In this document: in pieces, positions 1 through 9,844 of the stretch
Layout: every line of letters begins with the position of its first letter
Numbering within the stretch: the first letter of the stretch is position 1
DNA from: an uncultured Bacilli bacterium
Lineage (GTDB): Bacteria; Bacillota_I; Bacilli_A; RF39; UBA660
Direction: 5' to 3'
Length of the DNA stretch: 64,000 bases
Assembly (NCBI GenBank): GCA_910584165.1
Contig: CAJTZU010000001.1
Span: 434,001-498,000 of the forward strand
The notes under the pieces: generated by a model
What the model was told of the DNA's origin: nothing
What the model saw: the letters and a program-made list of their open reading frames with translations, nothing else
Database searches by the model: none
Program-made: the position numbers and the translations under genes

Positions 1-507
1 AACAGGATCAAACATTCCCTTTTTTGCTTTTTCAGTAAAATCTATTCCTATCTCTTCTACTAACATTCTTTTTTTCTTTCCCTTTTTAACAGATTTCATT
101 ACAAAATCTTGGTATAATTTATCAATATCTATTCCCATATTTAATAACATGCGAATAGCAATACCTTCCCCCTCTTCTAAAATTCCCATAAAAAGATATT
201 CAGTTGTTACCTCTCCGCCATATTCTTTAGAAATTGCAATTGCATTTTCAAAAACATTCTTTAAAATCGGAGTATATAAAAACCATTCACTTTTAGAACT
301 TCCATAGCCAATTGTTTTTACCAATTCCTCTTTAAAATTATCATAGGAAAGATGATATTCTTTTAATCTTTTACAAACATTATTTTTTCCCTTTAAAATA
401 GAAAGAAGCAAATGTTCTGAACCAACATAAGGGTGATGGAGTAGTAACATTTCTTCCTTTGCCATCGTAATTGTCTTTCTAGCTTCTTCTGAAAAGTTTT
501 GAAACAT
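1..507 (-). CDS. clpC: ATP-dependent Clp protease ATP-binding subunit, ClpC-type (partial, N-terminal part)
   Basis: The visible 169 residues begin MFQNFSEEARKTI and carry the double Clp N-terminal repeat (for example HPYVGSEHLLLSIL near residue 25 and EVTTEYLFMGIL near residue 90), which binds adaptors and substrates of the Clp unfoldase. The AAA+ modules would lie left of base 1. ClpC is a cytosolic hexameric unfoldase that feeds ClpP in protein quality control. The ATG at 505-507 is preceded by a strong ribosome-binding site (AAGGAGGA). A TATAAT-like -10 lies at 533-538, but its -35 is poor. Assignment to ClpC rather than ClpE or ClpB rests only on the N-domain and is likely, not certain. 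Confidence 0.8.
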   Translation of the reverse strand, partial: MFQNFSEEARKTITMAKEEMLLLHHPYVGSEHLLLSILKGKNNVCKRLKEYHLSYDNFKEELVKTIGYGSSKSEWFLYTPILKNVFENAIAISKEYGGEVTTEYLFMGILEEGEGIAIRMLLNMGIDIDKLYQDFVMKSVKKGKKKRMLVEEIGIDFTEKAKKGMFDPV

Positions 508-561
508 ATTTTTCCTCCTTATATATTCTATGATTATAGTGTGCGAAATAATTTATTTTTA

Positions 562-593
562 AACAAAAAAACTATTAGAATTTCTAATAGTTT
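562..593 (-). terminator. Rho-independent terminator of the cse60-like gene
   Basis: A near-perfect AT-rich hairpin (arms ACTATTAGAA and TTCTAATAGT) is followed on the minus strand by a run of seven T. It overlaps the stop codon of the small gene at 584-757 and separates it from clpC. Confidence 0.7.
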
Positions 594-757
594 TCTTCAT
601 ACATTACTAAGGCGGAAAAACAATAAATCTGTTCTTCTGAAAAAATCCCTAGTGCTACTTGATATTTAATATCAACTACTTTCACGTCTTCTATAAAATC
701 ATTAATAGCATCCTCTAAATCTTTTTCATGACTTTCATCAAATACTTTTACTTTCAT
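584..757 (-). CDS. Cse60-like small protein
   Basis: A 57-residue acidic protein beginning MKVKVFDESHEKDLEDAIND and ending near YCFSALVMYEENY. The opening, the central VDIKYQVA and the IYCFSALV end match what I recall of the sporulation-associated Cse60 family of Bacillus (about 60 residues, molecular role unknown). The ATG at 755-757 has a GGTGAT-type ribosome-binding site, and a TTGACA box lies upstream at about 801-806, over the stop codon of the M23 peptidase gene. The assignment is by remembered resemblance. If it holds, it supports a sporulating ancestry together with sigH in this window. Confidence 0.6.
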   Translation of the reverse strand: MKVKVFDESHEKDLEDAINDFIEDVKVVDIKYQVALGIFSEEQIYCFSALVMYEENY

Positions 758-805
758 AGAATCACCTATTCTATTTTATCAAAGAATAGATTCTATTTTT
801 GTCAA

Positions 806-2095
806 TTAATATTTTGTATTTCTTCCTGAGAAAGATTTTCCCAATGCAGGAGCATTTACAACATTTCTTGGATTCATCTTATGAGAAGTAAAACTGCTAT
901 AAGAATAATAATCACTTAGATAATGTCCTGTTGCCATTTGTAAATGTACATGTGCTCCTGTAGAGCAATTATCCCAATATTCTATCTTAGGATTTCCTCC
1001 TACTGTACCTATTTTTGTATCATAGGTTACTACATCTCCTACTTTGACATTAATTGTTGCTAAATGGAAATAACCTGAAGTATAATCCTTACCATTAACA
1101 GTATGAATAATGAATACTTCATTTCCACCACAAATTTTCTTTTTCTTTGGGTCTGCATCATAAGTGGCCTTCGCATTACGAATCGCAACTACCTTACCAT
1201 TCGCAATAGAATAAACACTATTTCCATGCGTACTTGCAAAATCTAATCCATAATGGAAATCAGAATATGGTTTTCCATTTAATGTGAATGAACGATAACC
1301 ATAATTACTAGAAATTCGTCCAGAAACAACTGGCCTAAAGAAAGCAGTTCCAGGTGGAAGTTGATTAGAAGGAGCTTTCGCTAAACATACCTTATAATCA
1401 TCAGTCTCTTCACACTTATAGTCCTTATACATTTTTTCATATTCTTTGATTGCTGCCTTCATAATCTTGATTTCATCTTCAATACTAAGAGCACCTTCCA
1501 TAGTCTCTTTTAAAGCTACACGAAGTTCAGATACTTTCTTTTCTAACTCTTTTGTCTTTTTATCTAGTTCAATCGTTTTGTTAGATAGTTCTTCTTTCTT
1601 CTTTTCATTTTCAATAATTAAATCTTCATAATCAGAGATTAGTTTTTCATTATAATCACTTAACTGCTCAGCAATTGCCATACGATAAATAAAATCCGTA
1701 AAATCCGTAGCAGTAAAAACATATTCTAAATACGCATCACTACCGGTTGCTGTTAACTGATAATAAGAAATAATATCTTTAATCTGATCATTTTTCGCAT
1801 CAATTTGCTCATCTAATTGTTTCATATCAGCCGTAATATTTTTAATTTCTTCAGCAATATCTTCCTGTTCTTTACCAATTTTATCAATTTGTTTTCTAGC
1901 AGATGCAATCTCTGCTTCTGTTGCCTCTTTTTCATTTTGATTATCTTGATATTCTTTTTCTAAGGCAGCTAACTCATCTCTTAAATTTTTTAAAGATTTC
2001 GCTTCTATATTAGGAACAAAATCAGGAATCACTACCTGACTTCCTAATAAAACAAATATTAAAATAATATAACTTATATTCTTGATAAACTTCAT
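806..2095 (-). CDS. Secreted murein hydrolase, M23 family, with coiled coil (EnvC/NlpD-like)
   Basis: This 429-residue protein has an N-terminal hydrophobic segment (about residues 8-25, signal peptide or anchor), a long charged coiled coil (about 30-215) and a C-terminal LytM/M23 domain. Zinc ligands are visible: H281 and D285 in HYGLD, and H382/H384 in HVH. The set is complete, so the domain is probably active as a peptidoglycan endopeptidase, although coiled-coil M23 proteins often also activate other hydrolases. It would act at the cell wall, for example in daughter-cell separation. It starts 8 bases after the YgjP-like gene and the two are probably co-transcribed. Confidence 0.85.
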   Translation of the reverse strand: MKFIKNISYIILIFVLLGSQVVIPDFVPNIEAKSLKNLRDELAALEKEYQDNQNEKEATEAEIASARKQIDKIGKEQEDIAEEIKNITADMKQLDEQIDAKNDQIKDIISYYQLTATGSDAYLEYVFTATDFTDFIYRMAIAEQLSDYNEKLISDYEDLIIENEKKKEELSNKTIELDKKTKELEKKVSELRVALKETMEGALSIEDEIKIMKAAIKEYEKMYKDYKCEETDDYKVCLAKAPSNQLPPGTAFFRPVVSGRISSNYGYRSFTLNGKPYSDFHYGLDFASTHGNSVYSIANGKVVAIRNAKATYDADPKKKKICGGNEVFIIHTVNGKDYTSGYFHLATINVKVGDVVTYDTKIGTVGGNPKIEYWDNCSTGAHVHLQMATGHYLSDYYSYSSFTSHKMNPRNVVNAPALGKSFSGRNTKY

Positions 2096-2103
2096 AGATT
2101 CAC

Positions 2104-2745
2104 CTACTCTTTTAATTCTTTTCGAATTTGCTTATACCTGGGGCAATATTTTGAAACTAAATTCCAAAAATCCTTTGAATGATCAAAATGGATAATATGG
2201 CTCAATTCATGAACAATTACATAATCTAATTTTTCAGAAGAATACTCAATCAAATGACTATTCAAAGTAATAGAATGAGCTTTTCTATTATAAACACCCC
2301 ATCTCGTTTTCATAGAACGAATTTTTAGTTTAGGAATAGTAATATCTTCATCAAAAAGATCACATTGTATCTTATAATGTTCCTCAAAAACCCTTTTAAT
2401 TTGCTGTTGATACCATTTCTCTAATTCTTTCAAACTAGGGGTATAAATCTTATTATCCTCTATCTCTATCTTATCCATAATAGATACTTCAATTATATCA
2501 TAAGATTTTCCTAAATAAAAGAAACTTTCCTGTTTTTCTAATTGGGTCTTCTTTTTCTTTAACATTTTGCGTAAAGCATCTACATTTTGATTCAACATTC
2601 TTTCAATATCTTTTTTAGTACTCCAAAGAGAAGTAGTAATATAAATTGTTAAATCCTCTTTTATTCTGATATAAGAATTTTTATTTTTCTTCTTTTCTAT
2701 AATGACATCATAGACTTGATTATCTATCTCAAACTTCAATTTCAT
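2104..2745 (-). CDS. YgjP-like metallopeptidase domain protein (DUF45/SprT-type)
   Basis: A protein of about 213 residues whose C-terminal part holds the zinc-peptidase signature VHELSHIIHFDHSKDFW (about residues 177-193), with the HExxH histidines and a third histidine in HSKDFW. This pattern marks the YgjP/DUF45 group of cytosolic metallopeptidases, whose substrates are mostly unknown. The N-terminal half is lysine- and glutamate-rich. I chose the ATG at 2743-2745, with AAGTGAG upstream, over the GTG just before it. The gene precedes the M23 peptidase in the same direction. Confidence 0.75.
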   Translation of the reverse strand: MKLKFEIDNQVYDVIIEKKKNKNSYIRIKEDLTIYITTSLWSTKKDIERMLNQNVDALRKMLKKKKTQLEKQESFFYLGKSYDIIEVSIMDKIEIEDNKIYTPSLKELEKWYQQQIKRVFEEHYKIQCDLFDEDITIPKLKIRSMKTRWGVYNRKAHSITLNSHLIEYSSEKLDYVIVHELSHIIHFDHSKDFWNLVSKYCPRYKQIRKELKE

Positions 2746-2759
2746 CACTCACTTTAGAA

Positions 2760-2782
2760 AAGAAAAGTACTAGACTTTTCTT
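2760..2782 (-). terminator. Rho-independent terminator of the YfcC-family gene
   Basis: The hairpin AAGAAAAGT / ACTTTTCTT with a 5-base loop is followed by a T-rich tract on the minus strand. It overlaps the stop codon of the permease gene. Confidence 0.6.
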
Positions 2783-4235
2783 AAGGTATAATTATACTAG
2801 AACTAAGTATAAATAATATAATCATAACTACTATAAATAATAGTAAAATTAACTTCCAAATATAAGATAACCATTTTTGATATGGAATTTTTAAATATCC
2901 TAATCCTGTTACTAAAAAGATACTAGTAGGAGCTGCTAAACAAATTAATCCATGTGTCATCTGCATAACTAAAACAGCTACTGCTGCCACCTCATATTGA
3001 TATGAAGTCATAAGAATTCCATTTAATAGAGAAGATACTGCATAATAATCCCCAATAAAGATACCATAAATGGCCGTAGCAAGAATAGTAAATGGCACTT
3101 CTAACTTACCAATAGAATTATGAAGAAATCCTATGATAGTAGTTAAAAATGTTGTGCTTCCCCCCATTTTTTTTATCATAATCATTGGAATGAATGCTAA
3201 TAAAACATAAATAGCAGGTTTAGCCATCTTTTTAATTCCATCTTTCATGCACTCTAATATTTCATTCCATGAAATAGAATAAATAAAACTAATAATCGCA
3301 CTCAATACTAATAAAAGAGAAGATACTGTAAAGCCTGACCAATAGCCAAATGGCTCTATCATTCCTAGTAAATTCATAGAAAGTGGATATCCTAATATTG
3401 TTGTAGACATCAAATTTTCATAAGCATTCGTAACAGAAGTCGTTTTAAATACATAATACCAACTATAACTTCCAATTAAGAAGAATAAGAAGAAAACAAA
3501 ACTTAAAATAAGGATTGGCCCATAACCTTTTTTTCCTTCCTTCATTTCCTCTACTATATCTTCTTTTTCCAATTCAGGCTCTTTTTTCTTTAATACATAA
3601 ATCATAAAAATAATGAAGACTAATAATAATAGTAATAATCTAAAGAATAGATAATCACTCCATACTAAATCATTCATAACATTATTAATGCCTGTAACAT
3701 CAGAGCCTGTTACAGAAACAATACTTCCTAATAGTGTTGCGAAAAAAGTAGCTACAAAAGCACTTATTTTAGAATGTTTTAATTTCAATAAAACAGTTGC
3801 AAAGAATGGAATTAAAATAAATGCCAACATTCTTGTTCCAATAAATGCCGAAAACAAGAAAAAGAAGATTGCGGTTAAGAAAAAGAATAATTTTTCACTT
3901 CCTTTAAATTTATTTACTACATCCTTCACTAACTTTCCATAAGCACCCGTTTTATTTAAAATGCTATAAAAAATTCCAGTTGTAAATATTACTAATAAAA
4001 TACTAGAATAACTATAAGCTAATATCGAAGTTCCATCTGTTGATAACTGTGTCTTTTCCATTCCCCAGTTAAAAAATTGTAAAGGAGCAAAAAAGATATC
4101 TAAAATTCCCAATGGTTCATGCCCTATTTTTGAAAATGTACCATTTGAATAAATACTAGCTGGAATAATCCAACTTCCAAGTATCAAAACTGCTATAACA
4201 ATTAAGGATACTTTTAATAATTTATTTTTTTTCAT
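2781..4235 (-). CDS. YfcC-family transporter (putative basic amino acid or dicarboxylate permease)
   Basis: A 484-residue polytopic membrane protein with roughly 12 hydrophobic segments. The C-terminal stretch MTHGLICLAAPTSIFLVTGL followed by IPYQKW is characteristic of the YfcC/ArcD-related group, as is the central GTRMLAFILIPF segment. Members are predicted antiporters or permeases for amino acids or C4-dicarboxylates, and the substrate cannot be read here. It has its own terminator and is divergent from the radical SAM gene, so it forms a single-gene unit. Confidence 0.75.
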   Translation of the reverse strand: MKKNKLLKVSLIVIAVLILGSWIIPASIYSNGTFSKIGHEPLGILDIFFAPLQFFNWGMEKTQLSTDGTSILAYSYSSILLVIFTTGIFYSILNKTGAYGKLVKDVVNKFKGSEKLFFFLTAIFFFLFSAFIGTRMLAFILIPFFATVLLKLKHSKISAFVATFFATLLGSIVSVTGSDVTGINNVMNDLVWSDYLFFRLLLLLLVFIIFMIYVLKKKEPELEKEDIVEEMKEGKKGYGPILILSFVFFLFFLIGSYSWYYVFKTTSVTNAYENLMSTTILGYPLSMNLLGMIEPFGYWSGFTVSSLLLVLSAIISFIYSISWNEILECMKDGIKKMAKPAIYVLLAFIPMIMIKKMGGSTTFLTTIIGFLHNSIGKLEVPFTILATAIYGIFIGDYYAVSSLLNGILMTSYQYEVAAVAVLVMQMTHGLICLAAPTSIFLVTGLGYLKIPYQKWLSYIWKLILLLFIVVMIILFILSSSIIIP

Positions 4236-4252
4236 ACTTTACCTCCATATTC

Positions 4253-4332
4253 ATTATAACAAAAATTAAGTTGATTGTCTGAATATTATAACAATTTTCA
4301 CCATTTTTTTATTTTTCTAAAAATGTTATAAT
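4253..4332. promoter_or_regulatory. Divergent promoter region between the permease and radical SAM genes
   Basis: A TATAAT -10 hexamer on the plus strand (4327-4332) faces the radical SAM gene, 15 bases before its ATG. A TATAAT on the minus strand (4253-4258) faces the permease gene. Neither has a convincing -35 box, so the assignment rests on -10 matches and divergent layout only. Confidence 0.4.
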
Positions 4333-4347
4333 AACTATGGTGATTTT

Positions 4348-5298
4348 ATGAATAATCCTTTTCTATATTCAGATACAAACAAAAGATACCATACTTTAGA
4401 TTATTTTTATAAAAGAAATTTTCATTCTAAAGTATTAAAAGTTAGTTTAAATGCAGGATTCACTTGTCCTAATATTGATGGTACTGTTGGAACTGGTGGA
4501 TGTATTTATTGTTCCTCTTTAGGAAGTGGCGAATATGCTGGTAACAAAGAAAAAACACTATTAGAGCAATTTGAAGAAGTAAAAGAAATGATGTTAAAAA
4601 AGTGGCCTAATAGTAAATATATTGGTTACTTTCAAGCACATACAAATACTTATGCCCCACTTTCTACATTAAAAGAAATGTATGAATCTATTTTAAAACT
4701 TCCAAATGTTATCGGTCTTGCTATTGCTACACGTCCTGATGCAATTACAGAAGAATGTTTGAATTATCTAGAAGAGTTATCTAAAAGAACTTATTTAGTA
4801 ATAGAATTGGGTCTTCAAACCATTCATGAAAAAACATCTATTTTAATCAATAGATGTCATACCTTAGAATGCTTTGAAAATATGGTAAAAAAACTAAGAA
4901 AAAGGAATATCAATGTCGTTGTTCATATTATTAATGGCCTTCCTTATGAAACAGAAAGTATGATGATAGAAACTGCTAAATATTTAAATACATTAGATAT
5001 ACAAGGAATTAAAATACATATGCTATCTATTTTAAAGAATACAAAGTTAGCAATTCTCTATAGACAGGAACATTTTCCCATTTTATCAAGAGAAAAATAT
5101 ATTGAAATTACTTGTAAACAATTAGAGCAATTAAGACCAGAAATTGTGATTCATAGATTAACTGGAGACCCTAAAGCAGAAGATTTAATAGAACCAAATT
5201 GGTTAACAAAAAAAGTAACTATCTTAAATGATATTGATAAATATATGTTAAACAATAACACTTACCAAGGTAAAAGGCTAAAAGAAAAAGAATCCTAA
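4348..5298 (+). CDS. yhcC: TIGR01212-type radical SAM protein (YhcC-like)
   Basis: A 316-residue protein with the iron-sulfur cysteine cluster C40, C52 and C55 (GFTCPNIDG and GGCIYC). The long spacing between the first and second cysteine is typical of the YhcC/TIGR01212 radical SAM group. YQAHTNTYAP-like and ATRPD motifs of the barrel follow (FQAHTNTYAP, AIATRPD). The reaction is not established in the family; an RNA-modifying or cofactor role has been suggested. This is the only host plus-strand gene here and it is closed by its own terminator. Confidence 0.85.
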   Translation: MNNPFLYSDTNKRYHTLDYFYKRNFHSKVLKVSLNAGFTCPNIDGTVGTGGCIYCSSLGSGEYAGNKEKTLLEQFEEVKEMMLKKWPNSKYIGYFQAHTNTYAPLSTLKEMYESILKLPNVIGLAIATRPDAITEECLNYLEELSKRTYLVIELGLQTIHEKTSILINRCHTLECFENMVKKLRKRNINVVVHIINGLPYETESMMIETAKYLNTLDIQGIKIHMLSILKNTKLAILYRQEHFPILSREKYIEITCKQLEQLRPEIVIHRLTGDPKAEDLIEPNWLTKKVTILNDIDKYMLNNNTYQGKRLKEKES

Positions 5299-5310
5299 GA
5301 TTCTTTTTTT
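5286..5310 (+). terminator. Rho-independent terminator of the radical SAM gene
   Basis: The stem AAAAAGAATC / GATTCTTTTT with loop CTAA ends in a T run and spans the stop codon. The A run on the 5' side may let it work in both directions. Confidence 0.75.
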
Positions 5311-5355
5311 CATATCATAAATAATGTTAATAAAAATTTCGTCACTATTGTAAAA

Positions 5356-6132
5356 TTATTTCTTTGATTGAGAATAAGATTTACTAGCAACTAATCTTAA
5401 ATCCTTTAAAATCCAGTTATCTACATTTTCCTGTAACATTACTCCACAATTTGGACAAGCGAATACTTCTCCTTGTAGTTTTTCATTACAGTTATTACAT
5501 TTCTTAATGTTTTTTATTTGATAATTTTTGGTTACTGTTAAGGCATAGCAACTTTCATATCTCACCCCAACTGAAGTTAAACGAAGTGGCTCTTCATTCC
5601 TCTTCATGTATTTATCTTCTAATACTGATAAATGAACTACTGCTGTATCTATATCCCCACCTTGTGAAAAAGACATAATTTGAATTTTTTGTAATTCAAT
5701 ATTATTACGTACAGATTGTTTACCACTATTTTCTAAATGTCTCATTTGCTTTGAAAATTGCTCATACATTTCTAGTCCCAATTTTTCCATTAATTTATTA
5801 TATTCAAAATTCATAAAATCAACTTGAATATCACGGTATAATAAAAACATAGATTTTGCAAATTCCTTTTCATCGAAACCTGATGGAAAGTTAAGTTCCG
5901 CTTCTTCTGTTTCTATCACTTCTTCCTCTTCTTCATAAACATCTTCTTCTAAAAGAGGTTCTTCTTCCGATACTTTTTCACCAACACTTTGCCTAAAAAG
6001 AATTAATTGTATAATAGAAAGTAATAAAATAAATAAAGCCAAAACAGAAAAATCTACACACAAATAAATAAATGATAAACAAGCTATTAGAAATTCAATT
6101 AATACTTGTGCTCTTTTTTTGTTCATATTCAA
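5356..6132 (-). CDS. Membrane-anchored Tim44-like domain protein with C-terminal zinc ribbon
   Basis: A 258-residue protein with two hydrophobic segments near the N-terminus (about residues 10-46), an acidic linker (about 50-80), a middle domain that reads like the Tim44/TIM44-like fold (FMNFEYNKLMEKLGLEMYEQ) and a zinc ribbon with C212, C215, C226 and C229. Bacterial proteins of this layout are of unknown function. It stands alone downstream of the rpoBC terminator. The Tim44-like call is by recalled pattern; the zinc ribbon is direct. Confidence 0.6.
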   Translation of the reverse strand: MNMNKKRAQVLIEFLIACLSFIYLCVDFSVLALFILLLSIIQLILFRQSVGEKVSEEEPLLEEDVYEEEEEVIETEEAELNFPSGFDEKEFAKSMFLLYRDIQVDFMNFEYNKLMEKLGLEMYEQFSKQMRHLENSGKQSVRNNIELQKIQIMSFSQGGDIDTAVVHLSVLEDKYMKRNEEPLRLTSVGVRYESCYALTVTKNYQIKNIKKCNNCNEKLQGEVFACPNCGVMLQENVDNWILKDLRLVASKSYSQSKK

Positions 6133-6185
6133 TCACCTAATCTTATTTTATCATAAAACCCTTAGAAAAAAACAGTGGAAAAGAA

Positions 6186-6210
6186 AAAAAGATTAGAAAT
6201 CTAATCTTTT
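6186..6210 (-). terminator. Rho-independent terminator of the rpoB-rpoC operon
   Basis: The stem AAAAGATTAG / CTAATCTTTT with loop ATTT continues into a T run on the minus strand. It overlaps the rpoC stop codon. Confidence 0.8.
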
Positions 6211-9200
6211 AATCAACAAATTCTTGCTCCAAAGCCTCTAATGGTTCTTCTTTTAAATTATCAAGCGCTAAATCATAATCAGCTTTCTTATAATTTCTAA
6301 ATCCAGTACCAGCTGGAATCAACTTACCAAGTAAAACATTCTCTTTTAAACCTTGTAAATGATCTACTTTTCCATGAATAGCAGCATCTGTTAAAATTCT
6401 TGTTGTTTCTTGGAATGAGGCAGCTGATAAGAAAGAGTCAGTTTCTAAGGATGCTTTTGTAATACCTAATAATACTGGTATACCTTTTGCTGGAATCTTT
6501 CCTTCCAAAATTAAATTTTGATTTGTCTCTGTAAACTTATTATAATTTACCATTGTTCCAGGTAAGAAATAAGAATCACCAGAGTTGATAATCTTAATCT
6601 TAGAAATCATACGCTTAGCCATAATTTCAACGTGTTTATCACTAATATCAACACCTTGAGAACGGTAAACTTTTTGAATTTCTAATAAGATATATTGTTG
6701 TGTTGTAATTGGGTCTGTTACAGCAAGCAATTCTTTTGGATTAATTGCACCAAAAGTAATTCTATCTCCTGCTTTAATATCTTGACCTTTTTCAACACAT
6801 AATTTAGCTCCATAGTGAGTAGTGTATTTCTTTGTATCTACATCATTTTTAACATGAACAACAAAGTTTCCATTACCCTCTTCTATTTCACTAACAACAC
6901 CATTGATTTCAGAAATAGTTGCTTTTCCTTTTGGATTACGAGACTCAAATAATTCTTGAACACGAGGTAAACCTTGTGTGATATCGTCTCCGGCAACTCC
7001 ACCTGTGTTGAATGTTCTCATGGTTAACTGTGTACCTGGTTCACCGATAGATTGAGCAGCCATAATTCCTACAGCTTCTCCTTCTTCTACTACGGTTCCA
7101 GTTGCCAAGTTACGTCCATAACATTTACGACAAACACCATGATCTTCTTTACAAGTTAAGACTGTACGAATTGGTACTTTTGTTATTCCAGCATTGATAA
7201 TCTTATCTGCTAGACTTTCCGTAATATAAGTATCCTTCTCACAAATCGTATCTTTCGTCTCAGGATTTACTACTTTCTTACTTGTATAACGACCTACAAT
7301 ACGGTCATATAATGATTCAATTACAGTACCATCTTTTTCATTGATAAATGCTTCTACTAATACACCATTATCCGTACCACAATCATCAGATTTAACAATG
7401 ATATCTTGCGCTACGTCTACTAAACGACGAGTTAAGTATCCAGCATCGGCTGTTTTTAAGGCCGTATCAACGGCTCCTTTACGAGCACCGTGAGTAGATA
7501 AGAAGAACTCACTAATAGTAACTCCATCACTGAAGGATGAAATAACTGGGATTTCTTCTGATTTTCCATTTGGTTTACCGAATAATCCACGCATACCAAC
7601 TAATTGTGTATAAGAACCCATATCACCACGAGCCTTAGAAGTCATCATGATACAGATTGGGTTTTCACTATCTTCTTTAACCATTTGCTCAAGTTCTTTT
7701 TGAACTTTTCCTTTAGCTTCTGTCCAAATAGCAATTACTTTTTGGTATCTTTCATCTTCTGTAATCAAACCACGTTTGAATTGTTTATTAACAGTATCAA
7801 CCATACCTTGTGCTTCTGCTACGATTTCTCCCTTTTTCTGAGATGGTTTAATATCACTAATAGCAATACTAATACCTGAAATAGTAGAATACTTAAATCC
7901 TAAGTCTTTTAACTTATCAAGCATAATAGAAGTTTCTGTTGTTTGATAACGCTTATAGATTTGAGCAATTAATTTTGTAAGTACTCCTTTTGCAAATGCT
8001 GGAACTAATTCCATCTTAGCAATAGCTTCAGGAATATTTGTTCCTCTTTCTAATAAATATTTAGCAGGAGTAATCTTTTCAATATTTTCTGTTGTACCAT
8101 CATTGATATATTGGAAAGTATCTGGGAAAATCTCATTGAATAAAATTTTACCAACTGTTGTTACTAAATATTTATCCATGTATTTATCTAAGAATACTTT
8201 GTGCTTGAAAGCACGAACTGGAATCGCAATTCTTGTATGAAGAGTAATTTCTTTTCTCTCATAAGCCATTAAAGCTTCATCAGGGCTTTTAAATACTCTT
8301 CCTTCGCCTGGTTCTCCAGCTTTCTCAATCGTAATATAGTAGTTACCTAATACCATATCTTGTCCTGGAGTAACGATTGGTTTACCATCAGATGGTTTTA
8401 AGATGTTATTAGCACCTAACATAAGAATTCTAGCTTCTGCTTGTGCTTCTTCTGTAATAGGTACGTGAACAGCCATTTGGTCTCCATCGAAGTCAGCGTT
8501 GAATGCTGCACATACAAGTGGATGAAGACGAATACTACGTCCATCAATTAATTTTGGTTCGAATGCCTGAATACCAAGTCTATGTAGAGTTGGTGCACGG
8601 TTTAACATAACTGGGTGTTCTTTAATTTTCTCTTCTACAACATCCCATACACGCTCATCTTGATTTTCAATCATTTTCTTAGCAGCTTTAATATTGCTTG
8701 CAATCTCTTTTTGAACTAAACCATTAATAACATGTGGTTTAAATAGCTCCAAAGCCATTTCTTTTGGAATACCACATTCATACATCTTTAAGCTTGGTCC
8801 AACAACGATAACAGAACGTCCTGAATAGTCAACACGTTTACCAAGTAAGTTTTGACGGAAACGTCCTTGTTTACCCTTTAACATGCTACTTAATGATTTT
8901 AATGGTCTATTACCAGCACCAGTAATGTTACGTCCACGTCTTCCGTTATCAAATAGAGCATCTACGGCCTCTTGTAACATACGTTTTTCATTTTGAATAA
9001 TGATAGAAGGTGCTCCTAACTCCATTAATTTCTTTAAACGGTTATTACGGTTAATAACACGTCTATATAAATCATTTAAGTCAGAAGTTGCAAATCTACC
9101 ACCATCTAGTTGAATCATTGGACGAAGTTCTGGTGGAATAACTGGAAGTGCATCTAAAATCATCCACTCAGGTTTATTGCCTGATTCTAAGAACGCATCT

Positions 9201-9844
9201 AAGATATCTAAACGTTTAATTAAACGAATACGTTTTTGACTAGAAGAATCTTTAATTTGTTCTATTTCTTCTTTAATTTGATCTACTTCTTTTTGTAAAT
9301 CAACATCCATTAATAATTCTTTAATAGCTTCAGCACCCATACCTACACGGAAAGCATTTCCATACTTCTCATAGTAAGCACGATACTCTTTATCACTAAT
9401 AGTTTGTTTTTTCTCTAAAGGAGCTGGTCCTGGATCTAATACTACGTAAGAAACAAAGTATAATACCTCTTCCAAATCCCTTGGACTCATATCAAGTACT
9501 AATCCCATACGAGATGGAACTCCTTTAAAGAACCAAATGTGAGACACTGGAGTAGCAAGCTCAATATGTCCCATACGCTCACGACGTACTTTAGAGCGGG
9601 TTACTTCTACTCCACATCTATCACAAATAATATTTTTATAACGCAATCTCTTGTATTTTCCACAAGAGCATTCAAAATCTTTTGTTGGTCCAAAAATTTT
9701 CTCACAGAATAAACCATCTCTTTCAGGTTTTAAAGTACGATAGTTAATAGTTTCTGCTTTTTTTACTTCACCATAAGACCATGAACGAATTTTTTCTGGA
9801 GAAGCAATACTGATTTTTAATCCTTCAAAACTGTTTACATCCAT
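6209..9844 (-). CDS. rpoC: DNA-directed RNA polymerase subunit beta'
   Basis: A 1211-residue beta' subunit, of the usual length for Bacillota. It shows the N-terminal zinc site (CSCGKYKRLRYK through CDRCGVEVT), the catalytic magnesium loop NADFDGDQ, the bridge-helix/trigger-loop region and a second cysteine cluster (CKEDHGVCRKCYGRNL). It forms the active-site half of RNA polymerase with RpoB. The ATG shares one base with the rpoB stop codon (TAATG), so the two are translationally coupled. Confidence 0.98.
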   Translation of the reverse strand: MDVNSFEGLKISIASPEKIRSWSYGEVKKAETINYRTLKPERDGLFCEKIFGPTKDFECSCGKYKRLRYKNIICDRCGVEVTRSKVRRERMGHIELATPVSHIWFFKGVPSRMGLVLDMSPRDLEEVLYFVSYVVLDPGPAPLEKKQTISDKEYRAYYEKYGNAFRVGMGAEAIKELLMDVDLQKEVDQIKEEIEQIKDSSSQKRIRLIKRLDILDAFLESGNKPEWMILDALPVIPPELRPMIQLDGGRFATSDLNDLYRRVINRNNRLKKLMELGAPSIIIQNEKRMLQEAVDALFDNGRRGRNITGAGNRPLKSLSSMLKGKQGRFRQNLLGKRVDYSGRSVIVVGPSLKMYECGIPKEMALELFKPHVINGLVQKEIASNIKAAKKMIENQDERVWDVVEEKIKEHPVMLNRAPTLHRLGIQAFEPKLIDGRSIRLHPLVCAAFNADFDGDQMAVHVPITEEAQAEARILMLGANNILKPSDGKPIVTPGQDMVLGNYYITIEKAGEPGEGRVFKSPDEALMAYERKEITLHTRIAIPVRAFKHKVFLDKYMDKYLVTTVGKILFNEIFPDTFQYINDGTTENIEKITPAKYLLERGTNIPEAIAKMELVPAFAKGVLTKLIAQIYKRYQTTETSIMLDKLKDLGFKYSTISGISIAISDIKPSQKKGEIVAEAQGMVDTVNKQFKRGLITEDERYQKVIAIWTEAKGKVQKELEQMVKEDSENPICIMMTSKARGDMGSYTQLVGMRGLFGKPNGKSEEIPVISSFSDGVTISEFFLSTHGARKGAVDTALKTADAGYLTRRLVDVAQDIIVKSDDCGTDNGVLVEAFINEKDGTVIESLYDRIVGRYTSKKVVNPETKDTICEKDTYITESLADKIINAGITKVPIRTVLTCKEDHGVCRKCYGRNLATGTVVEEGEAVGIMAAQSIGEPGTQLTMRTFNTGGVAGDDITQGLPRVQELFESRNPKGKATISEINGVVSEIEEGNGNFVVHVKNDVDTKKYTTHYGAKLCVEKGQDIKAGDRITFGAINPKELLAVTDPITTQQYILLEIQKVYRSQGVDISDKHVEIMAKRMISKIKIINSGDSYFLPGTMVNYNKFTETNQNLILEGKIPAKGIPVLLGITKASLETDSFLSAASFQETTRILTDAAIHGKVDHLQGLKENVLLGKLIPAGTGFRNYKKADYDLALDNLKEEPLEALEQEFVD